Notes under the pieces: generated by a model
Told to the model about the DNA's origin: nothing
What the model saw: only the letters and a program-made list of their open reading frames with translations
Databases searched by the model: none
Part shown: positions 1-9,700 of the stretch, piece by piece
How the letters are laid out: each line of letters opens with the position of its first letter
Numbering within the stretch: position 1 is the first letter of the stretch
Origin: Cristatella mucedo
Lineage: Eukaryota > Bryozoa > Phylactolaemata > Cristatellidae
Length of the DNA stretch: 64,000 bases
Assembly (NCBI GenBank): GCA_009760855.2
Contig: WPIO01000137.1
Location: 686,001 to 750,000 of the forward strand
Reading direction: 5' to 3'
Position numbers and translations under genes: made by a program

Positions 1-525
1 TTGATACCCTACAATAACTAAATTCTTTTTTAGGCATGCTCGTCTCGGGTAATGAAGTCTTCGTGATTCGCCGGAATAGAGACGAGCACGACACGCGAGT
101 GCCTCGAGGCCAGGGCCAAATACAGACTTGCCTGGGCTGCTTCACTGCTGCCAGAGCAAGAGGTTTCCACGAAATTCAAGGACTTTGCACCAGCATGCAT
201 ACCTAGATCTATCTAGTTCAGAAAACTGAATCTCTTCCGAAAATGAGCAGGCAGTGCCATAGCCATAGCCGGTGCCAAAGAGAGGGCACCGCTTGACCTT
301 TATAGAGGCAGCTCAAGGTAATGGAAAGCACAGGGGTCAAGCGTGTCAGTCTGCTTAGACCACACAGACGAGCCACCTCAGGACGGTCCAACCAAGAGTG
401 GGCCAAGTGGCCCTGCCTTCCTACAGTGCTAGGCAGCGCGACTCGAGCGAGGACAGATCCTGCCGAAAAAGCCGCAAACACGTGATCGGATGGGCTCTAC
501 TGAGACAGGCCGATGCAAAGCTTCG

Positions 526-571
526 AGCACCACGCAGCAGCAGCAGAATGCTGCTGCTGCTGCGTGGTGCT
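526..571. repeat. Perfect 21-bp inverted repeat with 4-nt loop
   Basis: The left arm (526-546) starts AGCACCACG and runs into CAG repeats. The right arm (551-571) is its exact reverse complement. The loop is AATG. The core is a CAG array facing a CTG array, but the outer nine base pairs are unique sequence. Confidence 0.9.
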
Positions 572-695
572 GGCTGGCGGCACGCGACTGCCCACCACCA
601 CGAAAGGAACATGGCCAGTCAAGCTGAGAGCGAATTCCGTAAGAAAGCCAACTAGACCGGGGCGAACCTATTTCTAAACTCGAGTGCTGCAGCCT

Positions 696-717
696 CCCCC
701 CCCCCCCCCCCCCCCCC
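696..717. repeat. Poly-C run, 22 nt
   Basis: An uninterrupted run of C followed by GCATTG. A mononucleotide run of this length is likely variable in length and prone to assembly error. Confidence 0.95.
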
Positions 718-2643
718 GCATTGCAGCGGATCGCTTGCTCTCCTGAGCAGCAGCGCCTAAATATTCGGAAATACTCGGTTAGACTCAGCAGCTCTCATCG
801 GCACCAGCTTGTCGACTGTTTCTCACTCAGGCAAGCTGCTAGCTTATGCATAGCAGTGAGACGCCAACAAGTCGAACTGGTAGCAAACACAGGAATTTAT
901 ATCGACGACACGACCCGGCACAGCATCCTAGCTGCACTTCCCTTCCCCAACGCCCGCCCACCGCTGCTCCCACGATCTGTTCCCTCGGCTGTCGACCCAT
1001 CATCTGCATGCCCACCCAGGGAGCTTATGGCCAGCCGCGCTCCCTCTCTCTGACCTCTATTGCTCCCTCTCTCAGAGCTCTGAGAGAGCGAGCTGGCATC
1101 ACGTCCACCTAAAGTCACCACGGTCTTCGAAAGAATGGACTGCGCAGCCAGTTGCTAGGTCAAGCGGAATCCATAATAGCTGGCTGGCGCTGGTCGCCTG
1201 CCAGGCACAGGGCGGAGCACTCTCCAACGAGCAGCGAGAGGGGCGATGGATGGGCGTGGTTACCTGCAGGCAGGTCTCGCGTCACGAGGCATGCTGAGTG
1301 CGTGCGGCTGTGAGACCAGAACTTTGACTCGCAGGCTTCCTGCAACGACGGCGGAAATAATGAATGGCGTGCCCAGCGTTGGCCAGAACCAGGCGCACGC
1401 CAGACAGCCAACGAACCGGAGGCAGCACAGGAGCACGGAATGCGGAAGCAGCCGGTACTCAGTGCGCAGGATGCAAAGGCCATCCATCGCATGCGACCAG
1501 GCGCCGAAGCGCCACTCCTGCCGAAATCGCGACTAAAACTTGCCTGAGAGTAAATCTTTGCAGGTTTCGAAGGCGGGCGCTGAGGCGCAGCGGCTGCAAG
1601 AGACGACAAACGAACGATGCACGGCGATGCGCACACATCGTCTGCTGACGCTCACTGGTGCAGCAAGCCCAGTCATTGAAACTCGGCTAACACAGCGGCT
1701 GGCTTGCAGCAGCAGCCGATCGCCCGCCTTGACACGGCGGCGGGGATTCTCCGAGCAACGAAGCGTGCCAAGGAGAGCCGCGGCAGCGAGGTCACGTGCT
1801 CGGACCGGCAGGCGACAGCGCCAAGACGGCGGCGGCGGATGGGCGAAGCAACACTTCTGTGCCAAGGCACGTGCACTCGATCTCACCGGGAACTTGGGCC
1901 AAGAGCCCAGACGCGAAGGACAGCAGCAGCAGCAGCGCACAGCAGTGGAGAGCTGCCGCTGCGCCGGCGCGGAGGCGGCAGGGTGTCGTCATCGCGAGTC
2001 CTTTGCCTGTCAGAGCGCCTGCCATCAGTAGGCCCGGGGCACAAGCAGCGAGCAGGTGCGCCGAGGAGGAAGCCTAGCCCGAGGCGATCTGCTCGGTCAT
2101 TTAAAGGCGGACTCAAAATGCCTGCACGTGTGCCGCATGCCATCAGCAAGCCGGCCGCCGTGTGCCCATGATGAGTAGCAGCAGTCACCGTGGCCGGGCA
2201 GGTGGCGGCGGAGGCCCCAGCACCCGCTAGCTAAGTGGCTAATGCGCGGATGCTGCTTGCCCGCGTGCCACCAATTGCTGGCAGACTGAGGACGCAGTCG
2301 GCATGCGACATGGCGGCATGCGGCTCCGCCGAGGTCCAATCGTGGCATGGCAAGCAGCCGCAGCGGCACCGGCAGAGGCAGCAAAAGCGGCCGTGCAGTG
2401 GTGGCGGCGGCACTGGCAGCTCAAAGTGTAGCCACAAAACTAGCAGCACATGGCAAATTGACAAGGTGTGTGGTCGGCTCACGACAGGCAGCAGGCCGGT
2501 TAGCACTGGAAGCAGGTCACGGCAGCCGCTTCAGATAGCTTCGGATTACGGCACGCTTGCGACACGGGATACAGGTGCCGGGGCGCTTGCGCCAGCACGG
2601 CGCAACTGTCTGCCTCGACAGCTCGGCAGAAGCACCAGCAAAA

Positions 2644-2680
2644 GAGAGAGAGAGAGAGAGAGAGAGGGAGGGAGAGAGAG
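2644..2680. repeat. (GA)n microsatellite
   Basis: A dinucleotide run interrupted by GGGAGG, outside any recognised gene. Confidence 0.9.
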
Positions 2681-3249
2681 GTTGCTGCTGGCGACCGTGG
2701 CGGAGTGCGGCAGCTAAATACCTGGACGTCCAGTTGCCAGTTGCATACGCACTCAGGCTGCAGGTCATGGCACAACCAATGGAAAACGGTCGACGAGTGC
2801 AGCCTCCCAACTCGGTCAAGAGCGTCGACGAGCACCGAGTCAACTCGGCTTCCCTCACTATAGTCGGCCACGGCAAGCAGACGAAGCAGGCAAACCATAA
2901 AATTTTCGAGAGGAGAAACTGATGCCTCGCATGCGAGCTCATCGAATACGAGCTCGAGGATTATCATTCCTGGAAATAAATGTGACAAATAAATGGCGAG
3001 GCGGCCTCCTCAGGCTGCTGCGCTGACCGAGCAGCACGGTAAGAGCAAAGCAGTTGCAGTTGCAGCTGAACCAGCAGCTGCTCTCGTATTCAGAGCTACC
3101 CACTAACTCCTCCACCCGAACAAAAAAGACCTCTTACCAATTTTGAACGCCGAGCGACTAATTGACCAACAAGTAATGACGACGAAGACTGCCCGAGGGC
3201 TTTCCCACCGGTATCAGCCCGTGACCGTGGATACATCTGCTTGCTAGTG

Positions 3250-3612
3250 CAACGTGCATTTAGCTCGTATGCTCCCAAAGCCTGGAGCTCACTCCCGACT
3301 TATGTCACTACTACATCACCTGACGACCAAATTTAAAAAGAACTTAAAAACGCACCTATTTAGGACAGCATTTAGTGGGTCCCTGTGATTTCGTCCTGTA
3401 TGCGCTCATGTGTACTGACACTGTGCATGCTGCCACTAACCACACTCGCATGCTGACCTCGTGCATGCCACTCCTAACCACGTTATTCATGTTGCTTATC
3501 AAGCATGATATCACTCACCATTCAATCGCGGTTCCCTTTGCAGCAAATGTAAAGTGCCTAGAAAGAGATTGAGTTCTCTGAGGGCGCTTTATCAAGTGTA
3601 ATAATAATAATA
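3250..3612 (+). mobile_element. LINE family A, 3' end
   Basis: It matches the end of the family A RT ORF (SSYAPKAW region), then the 3' UTR with GTGGGTCCCTGTGA, the tail GCGCCTAGAAAGAGATT-like block, GAGGGCGCTTTATCAAGTG and (TAA)n. It is 5'-truncated. Confidence 0.85.
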
Positions 3613-3694
3613 ATGCACTTGATAAAGCGCCCTCAGAGAACTTAATCTCTCTCTAGGCGCTTTACACGTGTATTATTATTATTATTATTATTAT
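3613..3694 (-). mobile_element. LINE family A tail, inverted against its neighbour
   Basis: About 60 bp of family A terminal sequence only, in opposite orientation to the preceding copy and flanked on both sides by ATT-type repeats. The two tails form a near-perfect inverted repeat around the TAA run. Confidence 0.85.
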
Positions 3695-4744
3695 GGATGC
3701 ACCGACATGCAATCATTGCAACTGATCTCATTGTATGACCACTGGTTACACCGTCAGCTGTGTAGACACGACTTTCAGCACTAGCGCTGGCACTATGGAA
3801 AATCGGCTCGTTTTTTGTGTGTAACTTCGAGTGATCAAGTTAATTGGAAAAGCCACTTCAGTAAGTGGTGGCAACCACTACTAAAGCTTGATGATGCAAT
3901 TAAAAAAAATAGCTGGCGCCCATGAAAAAACCACAAATTCCAGGGCATGCGTGTTCTCCGGCCTAGCCACTGAGCCTGGCCCATAGTCGGGCTCGAACAC
4001 AACTGGACGTTGAAAGATAGCTGACACAGTCTGCACAGAGACATTGCACGCTCTATCACTGTCCGGCGCCACGGGCACAGCCTACCGGACAGAGCAGGAG
4101 GAGGAGGAGGAGGAGGAGGAAGAGGAGGAGGAGAGGAGGAGTGAAGCGATCTGCAAGCCAGCTATAGGATGTTGATTGGAACTTAAAAAGTCGATTCTAT
4201 GCTTGATTGGGAGCCAGTGATGCTCAGACAGACGTGGTACGCTGTGGCAGCTACACCACTAGCGATAGAACTAGGAGAGAGACTGACTTTTGGACTACGT
4301 GCACACGATGTCGGCATAGGCCGGAAGTCTCAAATAATGGAAATTGCAGTAATCTAAATGCAATATCAATATGCTCGAACTATTAATATCTGCAGTACTC
4401 AGATCGAAACAGATCGTGATTTCGGCGATTCCTTTAGCTGAAAGTATGCCCACTTTGTAGTCTGAATTATCGTCGCGAATGGCACAGAACGCTAGCCGAC
4501 GTGCAACACCACCAGTTTACTCCACCTCCACACGGAGCAGGGCGAAGCACAACTCTCCTCAAACCTCTCGCCTACCGGAGTCCCGACCCCCTTGGCAAAA
4601 CAACCACTAATAGCAAGGCCCGGCTGCTTACCACACCGAGTGTCACGGCCCACTCGTACAGCGATCAGGGGCAGTGTCATCAATTAAATAAAACCGCACA
4701 CTTGGCACTGGAAGAAAAAAAGCCGATCTCATATATTTTAACGT
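3695..4744. other. No gene recognised; (GAG)n at 4097-4146
   Basis: Apart from a GAG/GGA-rich low-complexity tract near 4,097-4,146, I see no coding, RNA or mobile-element signature in this stretch. Confidence 0.6.
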
Positions 4745-5600
4745 ATCTCCCACTGTAATTCCTCAACTCCACAATGACTACGCAGGTGTCATGCAAAGAG
4801 TTTTCTACAGCGCACGCATAAACAAAGCGACTTACAGTATGCACAAGGTGGCTAAAACAATAAAATTCACCTCGCGCAAAAAGAGAAAGTGAGAAGCATA
4901 GCTGAGTCAGGAGGGCAGTCGAGGAAGTGATTTAGTAGGGAAGCTCAGGAGCAGCTGAAAACCATGTGCCACAGTCAAGAGATGTAGTTGCGTGAAAATT
5001 ATGTAACTACTTGAGTTCCACAGTCCTGCAGCTGCATGACCTGCAGAGCAACAGCTCTTGTCACCAACAGTTTTCATGCTGAGGAAGCGTACAGCTAAAT
5101 TGTCAAGTTTTTTTGTGCTGAGGAAGCGTACAGCTAAATTGTCTGCAGAGAACCAGGGGCCACGAGGAGACAGAAACGGGTGATGCAGTTCAGCTATGTA
5201 CGGAGGTGCCAAGCACCGGTTTCCGGCCTTGTGGGTGGTTCAGCCTAAGAACTTCGCTCTGTTTCCGTTGATCAACCGGCAGCCATCTTAGCTCTTTTAG
5301 CAAAGGAGACGCGTGGTCAAACCTGCGGGACTTGAAAACTAGCCTTGCAGATATACTCACAGCCATTTGCAGTGGCCTAGTTGCTTTTTTTTTTGGTGGC
5401 CCAACCAAAAGGGAATTACAATAATCAAGCCGAGACAGAACTAAGGAGCAAGTTAAATTTTTTGCAAGCCACTGTAGAAGACAGCTGCTAATCTTATACA
5501 GGAATCGGACGCGATGGCAAGCTGTGGAAGTAGTCTTCTGAATGAAACTCTTCGAATTTAGGCAGCTGTCGAAAACTGAACAAAGAACTTTGCACCGAAG
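4745..5600 (-). mobile_element. LINE family B, degenerate 3' part
   Basis: Minus-strand remains of the family B RT C-terminus (ARLVFKSRRFDHASPLLKEL, then RWLPVDQR) and 3' UTR. A 28-bp segment, starting TGCTGAGGAAGCG, is duplicated at about 5,075-5,102 and 5,117-5,144. Frames are broken. Confidence 0.75.
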
Positions 5601-6340
5601 TCACTAAAGACTAAATCAGCATTCCTAAAAATGTCGTCACACACTCGCTGCATTGTTGAATCTACGGAGTGATCTCTAAAGCATGAACAGAAATTACCTG
5701 CAAATTTGAAGTTTTTCCATAGAGACAAACTGGTGCACCGACTACGTGTTTTGGCGTCTGGGCTAGGAACCGGAATGAGCCAGACTGGGCGAAGAAAGCT
5801 CTAACGATCGGCGGCGCGACGAACATGAAGACATTCTGGCAGCAGTAAAGTCACTTTCTTCAGAGTTATGAAGCCTGGTGGTCTATGCATATAATAAGAA
5901 TGCATTTGTAGAGCGCTATATCAGCCAAATATCTAACGGTACTTCGTCGACAACAAGGGGGAAACATACATCACTAAAAAATGTAGATCGCCACACTTTA
6001 ATTGAGCATATTCAAACCTGCTTTTCAGCAACATTGTGCAACGACGCGGGCACTCGAGCAGTCGCACGTGGCTCAGCTGCAGCAGTCGAAGCCTCGTCGA
6101 CCATGCTTGCAGTAGCGCGCTCTTAGTTTCAAGGTCAAGGCCTGTGAGACGGCGTCAGCAGACGTGCGTGGTTACGACAGCTTAAAAGCAGTGTCGCTAC
6201 GTAATCCGCGATAGCTCAAGCCAATATTCTGAGTCTGGTGTATCATATTTTAATGATTTCAGCGGTACTTCGATGAGATACCTCCGCGATGCATTTAGTG
6301 ACTTGCCAGAGGCGGCCGCCTCTTCCGGAAGCATCCCCTG
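5601..6340. other. FICD upstream sequence, nothing else recognised
   Basis: There is no repeat-family match beyond the LINE B remnant on its left. The part next to FICD is CpG-rich and could hold the promoter and 5' UTR. Confidence 0.5.
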
Positions 6341-6399
6341 TGACGTCCGTACGCGAGTCTTCCGCTTCTTCCTCGTTGCCGACTGGCGATGTTGCGTCA
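6341..6399 (+). promoter_or_regulatory. Possible FICD promoter elements (CRE/UPRE-like)
   Basis: TGACGTCC at 6341 and a TGCGTCA about 50 bp further lie 60-115 bp upstream of the FICD start. A CCAAT lies near 6220. TGACGT cores are bound by ATF/XBP1-type factors, and FICD is stress-induced in animals, so the location is sensible. No full ERSE (CCAAT-N9-CCACG) is visible. The motifs are short and could be chance. Confidence 0.25.
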
Positions 6400-6456
6400 T
6401 GACAAGCGATCATTGGGCTGAACCGTGTGAACGCGGTTTCGGGATCTGTGCGGAGT

Positions 6457-6775
6457 ATGATGGGATACACGTTAAGCAGCGCTTGCAGCAGCCGCTGTCG
6501 CGGCGAACCCGACGGAGCCGTCGTCAAGGAGAGTGGAAAGAAGCCTGAGCGTGCTCTCGTATGGCGGCACTACGTCCTGGCGGCGGTGTTCGGATGCGCT
6601 TGCGCGTTGGGCATATCCATGTGCCTGCCGAATCGCTCCAGCCTTTACTCTCACATAAGCAGCCTACCTCCGGCAGACGTACTCCGCATTAGTTGGCCCT
6701 CGGCAGTCGATCAAGCGTGGACCGTGGGCAGAGCGGTCTCTGTGGTCGACGAGAAATCCGCATCGCTAAAGAGAG
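6457..6775 (+). CDS. FICD: FICD coding exon 1 (membrane anchor)
   Basis: Encodes residues 1-106 plus one base. It starts with two adjacent Met codons. A basic stretch precedes a hydrophobic run (residues 39-57, HYVLAAVFGCACALG onward), as expected for a signal anchor. The donor is AG|GTAAC at 6776. Little of this exon is conserved in sequence, so it is assigned by its membrane segment, its position and its perfect phase match to exon 2. Reading on past 6775 gives an Arg-rich tail unlike any FICD. Confidence 0.82.
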
Positions 6776-9700
6776 GTAACCGCCGCGTCGGCGCTCCTAG
6801 CGACCGCCTCAATTTTATCCCTCTGCGCCGCTTTGGGCGTGATCGCGAAAGTGGCAGCCGCACTGTGCTGTGCAGCGGGAGAGCGCGGCCGTGACCGGAC
6901 GACAGCTGGATGCCTGGCGCGTTTCGTGCGGGCTCTGCCAGGTCGCACCTGTGGCGGCAGGGCGAAACTTGCTTGCACGGACAGCCAGACGTTGCGACCT
7001 TGTCCGCACTTGTGCGAAGGCGTTTAGAGGAGTCCTCGTGCGCGCGCGCGCGGCGCGCGTGAGGCTTGGTTGAGCGTTTTTCGCCGACGCCACGGTTTTC
7101 GGGACCGTGGCGTTAGGGGTCAGGGAGCGGAACAAAAAAGAAAGCCGGAGCCAAGTTTTCGCCGCTGTTGCATATTCTTCTGGCTCACGCGCCGCTACAA
7201 GCAGGCCAGCTCGCTCGTGCTCCACCGCTGACGGCACACAGTTGCTGTTGCGCGTGCGCAACTTCCCAGAAACTTCCCGAGCTCTGGCCGGCTCCTCGTG
7301 CTTTAGCCTCGTGCTTAGTTTGGTTTTTAATCTCAAGACGTGTGGGCAATATTAGGCCTCGCGAAAGGCCGCCTAGTCTGAAGTCGCCCCGGTGGGACTA
7401 CCCAAAAAATTAGTCAAGCCACGGTTTGAAGCTAGTTGGCTTAGCTCGATTGTTCGGTAGAGCTAACTGTGTGGTCGCAGAAAATGTAGCTCTTTTGCAG
7501 AGGTAGTTGGTTTCTCATGTGATGTGCCGTGCGGTCCACCGTTTAATTCTGAGCGGCACGCTGGCTTGTGTCACTCACGTGAAAGTTCAAACGTGCCTTG
7601 GTTAATAATGTAATGCGACTTCGAGGGAGGTAGTATAGTGCGTCCGTCCGTCCATGCATGGATTACCTATACTCATCTGTAATACTGGGTACTTAGCAGC
7701 TATTTGCCACTGGGTTCCCAGGTGGTTAGAGCAGACTTTTACTTTAACCTTATTGTTCATCTACATAACGGACTCGCTGCCAGTGGCCGACTCGCCAAGA
7801 ACTGTCAGCAACAAAAGCACCCCAAGGCCTGGAGCATTGCTACCTTTAAAAATGGCCACACACAGGCTAATACTTGGTCTAATTTTCTTACTTGCAACTA
7901 AAGGGCTCTAGTTGTTTGTGCGTTCTCGCTTATCTAAGAGAGGCAGGTATTTTTTGCATTTCCGGACCTCACCACTAGCGTGGAACTGGTGCTACGGTGC
8001 TCTCCAGCTATGGGATAGACAAGGAAATTACCAGTCAAATTGAAGGTCAAATCATTGCCTATGACAAGGTGGGTGTAAGCAACGTTAAGAGACCACGGTA
8101 GCTTGCCACGGTAGCTTGCCACGGTAGCCAAGTACTGCCAGCGTCAACCTGAGCTAGTATTTTCGAGGTGGTAGCATGGACTTTTTACCATATTCTGGTA
8201 GGCTCCACGACGACAAAAAGCAAGCATTGCATTTATAGAAGAGTCATCAAATGCAAGCCGTTAATGAACAAAACGACAAGGGAAAAGCCACAAGCAGTAT
8301 ACTTGTCAAGATCCCCTTTTTACAGCTGATGCCGGGAGCCGTGTTCTATATTGACTGGTAAAAGTAAATTCATGAAATGTGAAGCGCCTAGTAAGAGATT
8401 AAGTTCTCTGAGGGTGCTTTATGTTATTATTATGATTATGATTCAGAAGACGGCGAACGGAGGACTTTCGTCAGAAAAGGTGAAGGCTTCCTTCACGGAC
8501 TGCTTACAATTTATGCTCAACTTACTGTGGATAGGAGCGTGCTCATCATGCACTGTCTAAAATGTTGTGTTGCCTGGTGCCAGAGCTCTCGTGGTGAAGG
8601 ACTTGGTTTGGCAAATGGATAATTACTCCCGAGAACAACGTGATGGCAGCAAAGCAGTTATATGCAGACTCAGATGCCTGAGTCCTTAGTTGGCTGAGCC
8701 TGTCTTGTTATCTCACCACTTTTGAGCATCCACGTGTCAGTTAGGAGTGCTCACTTAGAGCCAACTGCATCTGATTGTCTTTCGGGCAGCGTTTTGGTCG
8801 GCTTAGCAGCTGTGGGACTGCATAACTGCAGATGCTTGCCTGAAGGTGACCGGATGCTAGCCTGAAGGTGACCGGATGCTTGCCTGAAGGTGATGCTGGA
8901 AGTTGTAATGCATAGGGGCGATCCGACTAGGTGTCTCTCTCAGCGGCATTCACATGTGCTTGTGTAAACGTGGTTCGAAGTAAAGAAAATACCAAAACAC
9001 CCAAGGTGCATGTTTTCAGTACTGAATACTTTAGTAGTAATATCAAGTCCAAACATAGGCTGAGGTGATAGCAACTTGCTGTCGGTATCTGTCGGTCCTC
9101 GTAAATACGTATGCGTTTGAATGCATGTCCCTCACTCCTGCTTGTGGGTGCCATTGTGTACCGTAGTTGTTGTTTGGCTCAATGGTAATTACAAATAGCG
9201 CTGGGCTGTGTGGCCAATTTCAGATGCCTCTGTCTGTGCACTATGATTGATGCTGTCTAGTGAGTATTACTCAGCACAGTGATAACAGATCGATATGGAG
9301 ACAGGGGGCATATCCCGTATTAGTCAGACCTTAAGGTCTTGCCCAAGACCCACCATAGCAGGGCTGAAGAGGTGAGCTGGGTAGCAAGCCACGCCCTACT
9401 GAGTCGATCCAATCCCTGTCGTTTGTCGGGGTCAGGTCTCATGTGCCAGACCAGTCACACGTGGAGTCCCTTAAGGGTCCGTCCTCGGTCCCTTGCTGTT
9501 CTCCATTCATACTCGACCTCTGGGGAAAGTAATAAGGTAGCACTTTTGTGCCGACAATACTCGGCTGTATGTGTCATTTAAACCGTCGGAATCAGCTGCA
9601 GCGACTGAGAAACTGAATGCTTGCCTTGTCGACATTCGATACGGGATGTCGGCAAATTTTCTTAAACTAAACGACGATAAAACGGAACTTACACTCGTAG

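Larger units (their letters stand above)
1..3249. other. GC-rich, no gene recognised
   Basis: Rich in CAG/CTG and GC, with many short overlapping open frames in both strands, none showing a family motif or a plausible exon series. It contains a perfect 21-bp hairpin (526-571), a C22 run (696-717) and a (GA)n tract (2644-2680). Two AATAAA hexamers (2975-2980 and 2988-2993, +) could be the 3' end of an unseen upstream gene, but no coding exon supports that. Confidence 0.5.

Noticed and set aside
1540-2171. Overlapping 155-163 aa frames near the left end
   Set aside because: Low-complexity GC-rich translations in several frames at once, with no conserved motif.
7021-7115. GC-rich hairpin in FICD intron 1 as a transcription terminator
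   Set aside because: A 9-bp stem without context. Rho-independent-type terminators do not apply in an animal gene.
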